Assembly: GCA_012845835.1 (NCBI GenBank)
Contig: JABAKD010000023.1
Location: 9,527,840 to 9,591,839 of the forward strand
From: Undaria pinnatifida
Lineage: Eukaryota; Sar; Phaeophyceae; Laminariales; Alariaceae
Reading direction: 5' to 3'
DNA: 64,000 nucleotides
The number at the start of each line of letters is the position of its first letter. Position 1 is the first letter of the stretch. Both the position numbers and the translations under genes were made by a program. This document shows, piece by piece, positions 53,661 to 64,000 of this stretch. Below the pieces are notes generated by a model. That model did no database searches and was not told where the DNA came from. It worked only from the letters and a program-made list of their open reading frames with translations.

Positions 53661-54590
53661 CCACCAGCGCTGGGTTGGCAGGCCAGCCGAAGGGTGCTTG
53701 TATGTTGCTACTACTAGCAGTGTAGAGTGTGTTGGTGTTCGTGTGTGTGTCCCAAAATGCACCCACGAAGTGGTTGTTTGCGTGCGAGGTTGTAGTTCGT
53801 CACGCCGTTTGATTTGAATCGCAGCCGTTTGAATTTTATGGTTTTGTAAGGACGAGGAGGGTTTTTTGGGAAGGGATTTTTTTGTCCGCAGCCCAGGGCA
53901 CAACGAAGTGAAATGTTTGTGTGTGTTGTGTTGTTTTTTTTTGTTGTCCCGCATCGTGATGTAGCAGGATCGAACAGCAGAGGCGCAAACGTTCAAGCGC
54001 ATGCACCACCAGCGCTGGGTTGGCAGGCCAGCCGAAGGGTGCTTGTATGCTACTACTAGCAGTGTAGAGTGTGTTGGTGTTCGTGTGTGTGTCCCAAAAT
54101 GCACCCACGAGGTGGTTGTTTGCGTGCGAGGGTGTAGTTCGTCACGCCGTTTGATTTGAATCGCAGCCGTTTGAATTTTATGGTTTTGCAAGGACGAGGA
54201 GGGTTTTTTGGGAAGGGATTTTTTTGTCCGCAGCCCAGGGCACAACGAAGTGAAATGTTTGTGTGTTGTGTTGTTTATTTTTTGTTGTCCCGCATCGTGA
54301 TGTAGCAGGATCGAACAGCAGAGGCGCAAACGTTCAAGCGCATGCACCACCAGCGCTGGGTTGGCAGGCCAGCCGAAGGGTGGTTGTATGCTACTACTAG
54401 CAGTGTAGAGTGTGTTGGTGTTCGTGTGTGTGTCCCAAAATGCACCACCAGCGCTGGATTGGCAGGCCAGCCGAAGGGTGCTTGTATGCTACTACTAGCA
54501 GTGTAGAGTGTGTTGGTGTTCGTGTGTGTGTCCCAAAATGCACCACCAGCACTGGGTTGGCAGGGCAGCCGAACGGTGCTTGGATGCTAG
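53661..54590 (-). repeat. Minisatellite with long (~343 bp) and short (98 bp) units
   Basis: ccaccagcgctgggttggca starts units at 53661, 54006, 54347, 54445 and 54543: two long units (345 and 341 bp) then two short ones (98 bp) and a partial. A short unit equals the first part of a long unit rejoined at gtcccaaaatgcac, so it is an internal-deletion form that then spread. Long minus-strand frames (272 codons at most) are products of the repeat. Confidence 0.9.
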
Positions 54591-54842
54591 TAGCAGTGTC
54601 GGGGGGGGGCGACGCGCCCCCCCCCGAACCCCCCCCCCCGGGCCCGACACAGTGTGCGTTGGAAGGACCCTCACCAGTGTGCGTTCGAAAAAGTACATGG
54701 AAAAACTATAGTATGTATTTTTAACAAGGGGGCCAGTCGCGCGAAGTCACCTCCACAGCGGCTGCAAATGTTGGTTCCTAAAATACCTCCTCTGCCGCAT
54801 CCTTGGCGTTCCGTTGACTTGGTGCGACAAAACAATACAACT

Positions 54843-55322
54843 CTAGGATTCAGCGAGATCTGATGGCGTGGGCTCAGACGGCGCCACAGGCTCGCTATCC
54901 GGCTGGCCCGGCCGGACGTACTTTCCGCCAAAGTAACCAAGCGCCAGAATGATCAGGAGAACACCGGCGATTAGAAATCCGATTGCCAGCCAGTTCACCC
55001 CCTCATCATCGGCAATGACTAACTTGCTGTCAGGAAACTCAAACGCTGCTGGGGCGTTGGTGGTTCCGTCCGGAGGTGTCGGTGCCGGCTCAATGACGCC
55101 GCCATCGTCGTCGACAATAACGATGACATCGTTGTCTTTCATGAAGTCCAGGACGGCAATTACCACGAGCACTGTTCCCGATAAGAAAGCGCCGACACAT
55201 TTCCTGTCGATTTGCTTGATGGCCCATTGCGTTGAGGCTTGGAGGACTGCGAGAATTATAGAGAGATCAACGGAGCAGCGACTCGTGGGCGTTGGATGTT
55301 CGCGACTCACTTCCTTGTGCAT
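54843..55322 (-). CDS. Putative 159-aa membrane protein with two hydrophobic segments
   Basis: An ATG (55322) to TGA frame. Residues ~45-58 are hydrophobic (AFLSGTVLVVIAVLDF), followed by KDND, a strand VIVIVDDDGG, then a Pro/Thr/Ala linker and an acidic stretch. Residues ~110-134 form a strong transmembrane segment (WLAIGFLIAGVLLIILALGYF) with a short basic GGKYV cap and a Ser/Pro/Glu-rich tail. A membrane protein with an extracellular or luminal acidic loop is likely. A broken homologue of the second segment lies at 51630-51698, which argues that this is a real coding family. An unrecognised open frame directly upstream on the same strand (55622-55383) could be an earlier exon. It shares strand and neighbourhood with the OTU and helicase relics, but a functional link is inference only. 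Confidence 0.5.
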   Translation of the reverse strand: MHKEVSREHPTPTSRCSVDLSIILAVLQASTQWAIKQIDRKCVGAFLSGTVLVVIAVLDFMKDNDVIVIVDDDGGVIEPAPTPPDGTTNAPAAFEFPDSKLVIADDEGVNWLAIGFLIAGVLLIILALGYFGGKYVRPGQPDSEPVAPSEPTPSDLAES

Positions 55323-57093
55323 GCAGTTATTGACCGCATGGGGTAGATGGGCAGTACCCAGTCGAGAGTCGGCTCTATCGGTTCAGCTAAAGTGCAGTAC
55401 AAACTCCTCTAACTTTCTGTTTTCGAGTAAGAAAATTGACCAGTCAGTTTTTCCCAAGGCAAGAGTTTTAGCGTAGGAAACGGCGTTCAAAATGTTAAGT
55501 GCTTCTCCATAAGAATCAAAAGTTTGAACTACGAAAAACTTGAACCGTCGACCGATAGTCAAAGGAGCAATAATACATGAGAGTGATGCCTCGTGTGGGA
55601 AACACCGCCGCTTTGGGCACACGCGTACGAGAGCGCGGCTGGGATGGGGACGATCAAGCGCATCTTGTTCGAGGGTCAGTGCGGTAGTAGTCTACAGCAG
55701 CATCCCTGCTGCAGCCCGGCATCGTTCAGGATGCATTAACTTTTCCCGGCAAACCATCAGCAGATAGATGAAGAGTTGTTCTATTTTGGTTGTCAGAACG
55801 GTGGCTACGACAACCGTGCGCTTGACATGGTCGTAGGCTACTCACTTCTAGAATTTTGTACTATACCCCGCAGCCGAATACCACACCCAACAACAGTACG
55901 CGACAGCACTTATTTATTTATTTTTCAATTAATTGACTTGTTTGTGTTCGGCGTGCGTATCCGTAGCAATATGCGGTGGTAGTCTTCTCCGGGTGGCAAG
56001 CGGTGTAGTCGGTTAATCAGGCGCGAGTAGGGAGACCTGCACGTACCAGTATGGGCTTGGCACATCGTGGCCCGACTCCCGACTTCACGTGTCACATTTT
56101 CATGGCGGAGGCATGAATTGCGTCACCTTCTATGATAGACTACATGCGTGTACCTCGTTTTGGTTTGTTTTGTGTTTTTCCCTGGGGTATTGTTCCACTT
56201 CTTCAGAGTTACCGGAGCCTGTCCTGTGACCACACACTCGATTTTGCGAGTTAATGTGAGAACACCAACATGAACGATCAGGCCGTTGGAGAATTTCTGG
56301 CTTTGAGTCAGTTTTAGAGGAAAACATGAATATGATAACCTCTATTGTACTGACCATACATAGTGTAGGACACATTCTGCCGTACATTGCAATTCCAGCC
56401 TCACCAGAAATATGTTATTTTTTAATAGTGTCGCGTAATGTATTGCAAAGCTCTGGTAAAGCTCCATCCAGCAGAAGTATGTCGGGGGAAAACGTGGTAC
56501 AAGTAATCCACCGTCGCGGTCGCTGTTACTCACTTTGGCCAAGCAGCGCTACTCACTTTGTGCTAGCCGACTGAGCCCCGCCAATGACCTTTGGTAGCAC
56601 AATTGCAAGGCGTCCAAGCACGTCATCCCGCCAGTCTCTCCGCAAGCTCACTCCCTTTCACCGTACAAGAGATGATGTCATGACATCGCGCGGATCTGTA
56701 TGTGAGAGCAAGTCAATCATTCGTCGTACTGCTGTACGCACATGGTCGGTCTGGCACAATACTTCCAACGACGTTTATAGCCATAACTTACTTCTTGCAA
56801 AACAACACTCCGGAGTTGTCCGGAGTATTCTTTTTGTTTTTTGAGATCCATACATGAAAATTAGTACGTTTTTTTGCGATGTGCATCCGGGTTCGTGAAT
56901 GCAGAGACAAAAGGAGGAATCGATTATGAGCACAATACTAACAATCCACACCAAATTCAAGTAGTTACGCAATGCATCAACAAAAAAATGTTGGAAGATC
57001 GGCCAAAATTCGCCATAGTATACGAGTATATATTTTTAGGTAAAATCACGAGCATAGTTTATTTTTTATTTTGCAGGCTAAGTCTCTGCGCGC
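55323..57093. other. Stretch without a supported gene
   Basis: The minus frame 55622-55383 is protein-like in composition (FKFFVVQTFDSYGEALNIL) but unrecognised. The rest has short frames only. No repeats matched. Confidence 0.3.
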
Positions 57094-57345
57094 ATGGATC
57101 CGATTAAGAGTATGGCACACCTTACATCAAAATCTCTCACACACAAAATTCCCATCCAAACTGGCATGGAAACGCTTCAAGATGTATACTCGTTTGTGGT
57201 TATATCTCGGTCGAGAGTTGCCGATTTCGTGAGATCGCCCAAACAAAACCAGTGGCGAATGCCGATGTTAGCTGTCGAATTCCTTTGTGACACGTGCTGG
57301 GTGGACAAAGAACAACTACGTGAACTAACTGTTAATATATTTTAA
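57094..57345 (+). CDS. Possible 83-aa ORF or exon
   Basis: ATG-to-TAA frame preceded 18 nt upstream by a good 3' splice-site look-alike (ttattttgcag at 57066-57076), so it might be a terminal exon. Product is mixed-charge with no hydrophobic segment and no recognisable motif. A LINE-A copy begins about at the stop codon, whose AT-rich tail supplies the stop region. Chance ORF is the main alternative. Confidence 0.2.
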   Translation: MDPIKSMAHLTSKSLTHKIPIQTGMETLQDVYSFVVISRSRVADFVRSPKQNQWRMPMLAVEFLCDTCWVDKEQLRELTVNIF

Positions 57346-57590
57346 AAAAATAAAAAACACTCCAGCTGTGAGATCGAATATTTTGTCGAACCTTATCTTT
57401 GCAAGCTGTGTGTGATGTACTCCGATCGCGCGTATTGCGGGTTGTGTGTCCTCAAAGTTAAAGAATATAGGTGGGCGACCTCCCTTGCAACTACAGTGTA
57501 GCTATCAGGGTCAACAGGGTGACGTTAGGCAGTCCGTGCGCGGAAACTATTAAACCCGTTTCTGAGGGGGACGAAATAGAACAAATTGTT
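57346..57590 (-). mobile_element. LINE-A 3' end, ~245 bp
   Basis: Tail ttttaaaaaaataaaaaaca, core ctccagctgtgagatcgaat and tactccgatcgcgcgtattg, then gggtcaacagggtgacgtta, ctattaaacccgtttctgag, ggggacgaaata. Confidence 0.85.
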
Positions 57591-59300
57591 ATGTATGTTT
57601 TCCCCAAATATCTGGTGTAGTATTTAGTGCGGCGTTATTTACAGTAGTAGTTTTTACAGCAATGTGTACTAAATTCCGTGTCGCTCAACACGTTAATCTC
57701 CTCATCATGGTTCAATGCACCAGGCTCCATGTCCATTAATCCTTAAGATTAGGGTTTTCACTCATGAAACCCACCAAAAAAGGGCGACCGGTATACTACG
57801 CAGGCTGCAAAGGTTGGTACCGGCCCTAAATTTGTCAAAATCACAGCTGACGTTGTTAGAATAAAGATATAGACTACTCGTAGACTAGTCTAAAATGCAT
57901 TTCAAATACATATCGAAACAGGTTATTATTGTCTGCTCTCTAAGATAGGCGTTTTAACGGGGTGTCTTCGGTATTTCGAACGAACGTACTCCTCCCTGAA
58001 AAACGTGCGCACCTCTCGGTGTCAATGGGATTTTTGAAAGTTTGAGGTAGAAGGGCTTTACGTATTTCTGTACCAGTGCTGCAAGCAAGCGAAGAACGAA
58101 AATGACTGTTTTTGTCAATGAAAACGATTTATTGATGTCCCACGTTTTTCTGGAAATAAACATATACAAACGTTTTCCTGTGGAGACATAGGTCACAGAA
58201 TCGTCCTAGGTCTTACAGGCAAATCCAAAACAGTCAGCACACGCATACAGCTCCCCAGTTTGGAGGACCAACAATACATCCGCGGATACGGTTCCGGCTC
58301 GCCACACAGCAGTGGGGCATTCCCCTGTGATCCTTAAGTTCCTCACCGAAATTTCCGGGTGCGCTTGTTTGTTGTCGACGGTGTGTCGAAAAATTGCGCC
58401 TCGTTGGATTTGTGTGAGATATTCTGATCGCTGGCCCCACTTGGGGATCGCACCCTGCTGGGCACCGACTGGGTGACCCTCGTGTAAAATTGGCCTTCAA
58501 TGTACCCAGGTGGGGTTGGTAGCTAACGCGGCTCCTCCTACTATAAGTTATGCTTTCTCCACGGCGGCACCTTGCATCAGAAACAGAGAAACTTGGTTTT
58601 CAAGGAGTACCCAAAGAGCTTCGGTGTTGGTGGAGATTCGGGTGCTGGCTGTCTAGGTCCAAGTTTCTCCACAGACTGGAGCACGGGAATAGCCCAAGAC
58701 CAAGATGGAAAGGACAACGGCATACTGAACGCACGATCCCCGCTCGCCCGAACGACTTCCCCACCTCTGGAAACCCATCCACACATCTCAATATCTCAAT
58801 CCAGCAGTTCCGTGGGGTGCAGAACTCTCGAAGTGCACACCTACACCCAGTTTTACGTGCGCGGATTCGAAAACGTTACCCCATCAAGAACTCCCCATCC
58901 CATTTGACTGACGAACGGCTTTTTTAGCCGAACGCATCCCCTGTTGAAAATACAACGCTCCACGTGCGTGCCGCCGGCACACAGACTCCGGCAAATATGA
59001 AGGGGTTGATGGGGGTAAGGATGAAGGGCATGGGATATCTTTGTTCATCGGGGAGAGAGGTATGTGAGCGGGAGATCTCATTCTCAGTACGATAATACTA
59101 GTCGTGGTGGTAAACGCAACGCGAAGGGTTGGAAAGTCGACGGCACACATGCTCCAGGAACGGGGGGGGGGGGGGTGTCAAACAACAGGTCAATCCCGGG
59201 ACGCCATGCGAATCACAACTGGTACGTACGGGTCATGACGAGACATGCTCACACATACATATGAATCGTAGTCTATATCATCTTCAGAGATAATATTCTA
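57591..59300. other. Gene-free stretch of ~1.7 kb
   Basis: 58550-58927 is open in two plus frames and partly on the minus strand. Peptides such as FGVGGDSGAGCLG are glycine-rich but unrecognised. A 14-G run sits at 59162-59175. Confidence 0.35.
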
Positions 59301-61344
59301 CCCTACTATAGTAAACTGCAGTAGATCAAAATCGCGCAAAACACATCAATCTGGAATTGCTAATTGCATTTCTTTTCTTTCCCGAGAAAGGGTGTCTTGC
59401 TTGTAGAACCCGAAACTCCATAATGTTGGTGGGAAACGCTCGATCATTCAAGATAGATTCAAGAGGGTGGCCAAGATGTTCAAGGCAAACGGACCAGGCG
59501 CACTTCGCGTAGTCTAAAGGTCTACCTGAGTAGTGGATCGGCGGCGGTACCTTTTGAGTGCTTGCATGCATCCCTATTCAGTGAAAAACCGTGTTGATAT
59601 GACATAATGAATGTTGCCAGATGAGGGAGTAGCCTTTACAACACGTCCAGATTGTCATCTAGGATGTAGTACTCGTATGGAGGTCGTGGAATATTTTACA
59701 TGATGAGTTCAGTGTGGTCGTTTGTTTTTCGTTCTTCGTGGCTAGGGAGATGGTCTGTGCAGCCCAAGTCCCCAAGCCCTGCGCTGGAAACAATCTTCAA
59801 CCCGTGGTACTGATTGCGGCAAAAGGTCGTCGACGTGTTCCCGATACACCAGGGGTGAATTGCAATTTTCTAGGAAATATCTCCTCTCGTTATTTCCCTC
59901 GGTCTTTTCACGTTACACATAAATCGCACAAATAATAAATGCATACCTTGTAGTCTAGTATACTTGTACATACAGCAGCAGGAGCAAAATAGCCAGAAAC
60001 TCGTATGTATCCTGCCCGGCTCCTACATTGCAGAACTCATTATGATGTGTTCACCCTCTTCGACTTGCAACGCCCCCAGGATATTAAGTGAATCCCTTCC
60101 CGAGCGGCGCCCTCGTACCTGGTACGTCGTATCGCATGCGCTCTGCATGATTCTGTCTGTAACCACTTGATTATATATATGCAAAAAATGGACCCTCTGA
60201 GTTGTTGGGGCGGAAGGGCCGGCCACAACCCCTATCACTCGTTGGCAAATTTCACTTTTTTTCCGGTCTACCAGGCATTACGTTGGCAGTGCATTGCCAG
60301 CTCTCTACAAGTGGTATGCGTGACGCAGTGTGCCTCTGTCTCGAAGCGGCCAGATAGGGCTTGTATCACTTCTGGGACGCGGGATCAGCTCGGACGCTGG
60401 GTTCGCCGTTGGGAACGAGGAAAGATTCACAAAACAAGAGTCTTGGATAACAATTCGACGAAACAGTTATTCCCTACTTTTTTATGGCTACTGCTGTAAT
60501 GTGACTCCCTGGGCTGTATTACTGCGACGCAACACCTTCCCCCCCTCAGGACGACTGCTGCTGACATTACGGCAACGTTTAGGCACTTGCTTGTGGCCTG
60601 GCTGAGCTAGCGACCAGCATGTTTTTCATAACGCGTGCTTTATATCCAACAACAACCACCAGCAGCAGCATCACCACCACAACAAAAGCAGTACCAAATA
60701 GTCTAGCTTAGACTATGCATGCGGCATAACTCCAATGAGCACCCAACATTCCGGAGTTTTGTTCTGCGCTACAACCGATCTATTCAAAAAAGCGCATGGC
60801 TGCATCCTGCATCATTTCCTGATGCAACACCCGCCTTGCGCCCAGTACGGTGCAAATTGGCAGCCTCTCCATACACTTTTTCCGTACCTTGTGCCTGGTG
60901 CTGATGAACGTGGTGTGGTTCGCGGTGAAGGCGGACGACGAGAAGCGATGTTGAAAATGAGTAGGGTCGCACCGAGCCTGAGACTGCCTTATCTAGGTTG
61001 CAGTTCAAATCGGAAAAAAAGAATAACAAACCACAGAAATGCCGATACACATACTTGCGATAGCCAGCAAGTAACCGTGGATCTGTAGACTATCTATGTG
61101 CGGGGCCCGAGGCCCGAATTTCCGAATCTAAAATTTCCAGGTTGGTTTTTCCGCACACTACCTACGACATACCGTGGGCACCAGGTACCAGGTGCCCTGG
61201 AACGAGCTGGACATTTCCCAGGCATCTACGCTGATATATGGAACGCGTTTTGCACTACACGCAACAACAGCGTAGGACACGAAAGAAAGAAAAAAGTGGC
61301 AAGGAAGGCAGGCTGGTAATTATATTCAGGGATACAAAGGCTCC
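59301..61344. other. Gene-free stretch of ~2 kb
   Basis: The minus frame at 60238-60023 (ACDTTYQVRGRRSGRDSLN) reads plausibly as protein but is short and unrecognised. A (CAG/CAC)n-like patch is at 60655-60690. No repeat copy found. Confidence 0.35.
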
Positions 61345-61500
61345 GCATGGGTGCCGGCATACGCCGGCACCCATGCTTCGGGTAGGGCAGGGCAGCACTT
61401 CGAATTGTTCGATTCAATACTCTTGGTAGAGTAAAAAAAGTCACCACACACAATCATAGTCTGCGCGTACAGTATGTAAGGTAATGCCAGGAGTTTGATA
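61345..61500. repeat. Hairpin repeat, copy 2
   Basis: A 14-bp perfect stem with a 4-nt loop at 61345-61376 (arm gcatgggtgccggc). Compared with 28625 the eighth stem pair is T-A instead of C-G, so pairing is preserved. Followed by ttcgggtagggca, agcacttcga, and at about 61480 taatgccaggagtttgata, matching copy 1 in order. Confidence 0.8.
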
Positions 61501-61809
61501 GAGACTACCTAGTAATAATCATTACAATGTACTACTATTAATAGCTACAAGTACCGTTTTTTCACTATTCCGATTCCGAGCTTCATTCATTCATCAAATT
61601 TCGATCGGATAAATCCGACCACACGCCGACTGACCTTTTAGTCTGGCGCGACGAAACGTGTCGAGTGCGCTTCTTATTATATTTTAACTCAATTAAGCAT
61701 TCGGAGCCAGTAAGGTGACCGACCATGTCCGCTGCGTGTCCTCTTCGTAGTCACCGACAGACGCGCACTGATCCAGTTTCGGAAATATACAATGCATGAT
61801 ATAATAACT

Positions 61810-62005
61810 ACTGCCTAACTAACATCACCCTGTTGACCCTGATAGCTACACTGTTGTAGTTGCAAGGGGAGTCGCCGACCTATGTCCTTAATGAGGACAA
61901 ACAACCCGTAATACGCGCGATCGAAGTATCACACACAGCTTGCAAAGATGAGTTTCGATAAAATATTCGATCTCACAGCTGGAATGTATTTTAATTTTTA
62001 TAATC
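61810..62005 (+). mobile_element. LINE-A 3' end, ~195 bp
   Basis: aactaacatcaccctgttga, tagttgcaaggggagtcgcc, cgtaatacgcgcgatcgaag, ctcacagctggaatgtattt, tail taatttttataatc. Confidence 0.85.
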
Positions 62006-62384
62006 TTAGTATAGTCTAATCTTGATCCGATCCCCCCAGATCGACTGTCTGTGCGCTGTGTGATCGTGAAGAAACGTGCTGACGTTGTTCCAGGCGCGAA
62101 ACACGGTGGTATGACTGCCTTCGTCATTCAACTCCTCGAATGCTAATGCAATGCTGTTGCTTGTTGCTAGCCGTGTAGATCGCTCACTTATTGTAGATAC
62201 AATGCGCGACCACAACGCTTACGGTTTTGTCAGCAAAGTATTTCAGACTCGAGTTTTATCAGACGAAAATAAAAATATGTCCTGTTTTGTCTGATTGCGC
62301 ATTGGACAGGATTCATACACAAAGTAGGCGTCACCCGGGCACAATAGGGTCACATGCCGGGATCGGAATGCATCCTCACATGAT

Positions 62385-63215
62385 GCATGATACCTCTCCG
62401 CACGGTGTGTGAATCCCAACCCCGCCGGCCGACTGACTTCTTGATTGGCCATGGTTCGCCTGTTGAACCAGCTCCACCTCGCGGGAGGATATAGGGTCCC
62501 ATCCCTGGCCCACAGGTCGTTCCACATCTCCATAACTTCCATCACACCGGGGAAGCAAACGGAGCTTTCTCGGGTCGACACATCCCTGCACGGTGAGAAA
62601 ACCCCAATACGGTTGGGTAATCGCTGATCGGTTCGAGCTCCACAGCACTGTCCTAGGCGGACAGAGGCCCATCAATGGGGTGCATTGCCGTTGCACACGG
62701 CGAACATAGGGTCCCATCCCCGACTAATGAATCCCCCGAACCTCGACAGCTCCAAAAACGCGGGAACAATAATGATGACCTCCCGTGTCGACACCGCTCC
62801 GCACGACGTGGAACTCCAACCATATTCTCTAACCGCTGATTAGCTGGGGCTCGGTCATGAGGGCAACGCCACCATGGGAGGATATACAGTCCTGTGCCCG
62901 TTTCAAAAATACTGGCAAACCGGGGACAATATCCGATTTCTCCCGCGGGTCGACACAGCCCCGCACGATGGTTGCACAATAATCTATTATTCTCACTTGG
63001 CTTGCCGTTGGGTGGCTGTGCAGCTCGTAGAGCCAAGGACACCCGGTGAGGAAATAGACCAGCAAACGGGGGGTGGACGTTTCGACTCACCCGATGAGGA
63101 TAGGGCCCCGTCGCCATTCCAGAAATCCTTCCATACCCCATCAACGCCAACAAACTGGGGACGAAAACCGACTTTTGTCGGGTCGACACCACAGTCACAC
63201 CGCACGGCGTTGAAG
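62385..63215 (-). repeat. Degenerate tandem array, ~160-230-bp units, 4-5 copies
   Basis: The anchor gtcgaca followed by a ccgcac(g)-type block recurs at 62574, 62787, 62949 and 63182, with a decayed unit near 62390. Units share a gggtcccatccc or gccccgtcgcc block and a bbgggacaat-like stretch. On the minus strand three units read a similar peptide: (G)VDPRK or VDPTK, then a P about eight residues on, and an SS or SS-E motif. It may be a decayed gene with repeated domains or simply a satellite. Confidence 0.6.
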
Positions 63216-64000
63216 CCTTAGCTAGCTGAGGTTCATATACAACGCTGGCACCACATATGCGACAATCTGTATGCCCGGCGAAGGGTGGCTCACGGGGAGA
63301 TTGCTCTCGGTACCCGACGAGGGACCATCACGCGGAGGAGAAGATAAGAAGATGGATTATATATATTAAAGTACCGGAGTCGCGGAGGCCACTCCGAACA
63401 TGCACACCAGAAGAAAAAAGATAGTAGTAACTGAGTAACAGCAGTAGCACTGGGTGCACTGCGCCAAGGGGGGCTCAACTCGAACATATCGAAGATTGGG
63501 ACCGCCAATCATATCAATAGTTCTACTCTACCATCTCCTTGGATTATTTGCAGTCATACACATCATACATCAGACTTGTGCGCAGGCATAAACCAACACA
63601 TGAACCAACATCCCCCCTGCCTGTGTGCACGTCATGATAACGTTCATCCAAAGCGCACCATCCGAAGCTTGCCCATTCAAAACAATGTACATGCCTTAAA
63701 TATCCAATTTCAATTCCAAAACAATTCTGCCTCTGCTCCAAAAACATGAATACTGATATCCAAACCCGCAACTAGCAGAATGGAACCGCAGTAATCGTAA
63801 CGGAAATCGCTGATAAGAATATGGGCGTCAAAGAGTGCAGTAGGATTAGTCCGTGTAAGACCAGAGAAAAAAAACTCTCGATTGTGGTTCAATGAATCAA
63901 GCCTAAGATTACCACGAAACCACCTATTTTTTACCTCAAATTATCATACTCCCAAGCTTTCGATCGAGCAAATTTAATGCTGAAATCAAGATAAAAATAC
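63216..64000. other. Gene-free window end, nothing recognised
   Basis: Short frames only; no repeat or RNA gene recognised. Confidence 0.35.

Noticed and set aside
53532-54350. The longest open frame of the window, 272 codons on the minus strand
   Set aside because: It runs through the 343-bp minisatellite units and repeats the same peptide; openness reflects the repeat length and composition, not a protein family.
28625-61376. Helitron 3' terminus
   Set aside because: The hairpin fits, but no CTRR end follows within about 12 nt on either strand and no matching TC 5' end was found, so I report only a structured repeat.
1-64000. CRISPR arrays, bacterial operons, rRNA genes
   Set aside because: No regularly spaced 25-40-bp direct repeats with unique spacers, no ribosome-binding-site-led gene strings and no rRNA-like stretches were seen.

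Overview
The window reads as gene-poor, repeat-rich eukaryotic nuclear DNA. It has no long intact genes, no operons and no ribosome-binding sites. It carries tRNA-derived SINEs with internal Pol III boxes, 5'-truncated LINE copies, many short inverted-repeat transposons, trinucleotide microsatellites, long poly-C/poly-G runs and a GT-AG intron signature. My best guess is a large-genome protist or macroalga, such as a brown alga. That guess is weak: no taxon-diagnostic gene is present, and nothing here suggests bacterial, organellar or free viral DNA.

Transposon content explains most of the sequence. (1) Four families of short terminal-inverted-repeat elements, called B, D, E and a foldback type here, are dense in 1-18 kb and recur in 33-50 kb. 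Their interiors differ, but all share one 20-bp terminal layout: GA at the tip and ACGRTAGRGG at positions 11-20. Eight copies have perfect 4-bp target-site duplications (AAAA, GCCC, CAGT, CAAC, AAGT, TACC, TGTA, GTTA), and a ninth (CATG) is likely. They look like non-autonomous passengers of one transposase whose gene is not in the window. (2) A family called LINE-A has at least 14 copies from 17.8 to 62 kb. All keep one AT-rich 3' end and are cut to different lengths at the 5' side. At 46.7-47.5 kb a copy is still joined to the decayed end of a reverse-transcriptase ORF with a CPCG zinc-knuckle-like motif, which identifies the repeat as a non-LTR retrotransposon 3' end. (3) Several tRNA-derived SINE families (S1, S2, S3, J) are interspersed, and two J copies abut LINE-A 5' breakpoints.

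Protein-coding signal is sparse. The best cluster is on the minus strand at 51.6-55.6 kb: a two-segment membrane protein ORF, a minisatellite, an OTU-type cysteine protease fragment, a probable 316-nt intron, the C-terminal half of a PIF1-type helicase with a frameshift, and a broken fragment homologous to the membrane protein. It may be the remnant of a larger mobile element or of a host gene cluster. A second membrane-protein ORF lies at 42.5-43.2 kb. Other ORFs are short and unrecognised.

Layout: 0-18 kb is a TIR-element graveyard with nested insertions; 16.5-24.8 kb has SINEs, LINE-A copies, a minisatellite and an AT-rich island; 27-42 kb has LINE-A and SINE copies with tandem duplications; 41.7-50 kb has TIR elements, a membrane ORF, the LINE reverse-transcriptase relic and the longest LINE-A 3' region; 51.6-55.6 kb is the protease/helicase/membrane cluster; 55.6-64 kb is mostly unannotated apart from two LINE-A copies, a structured hairpin repeat and a degenerate ~200-bp tandem array. 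Boundaries of diverged repeats are by eye and may be off by tens of bases.
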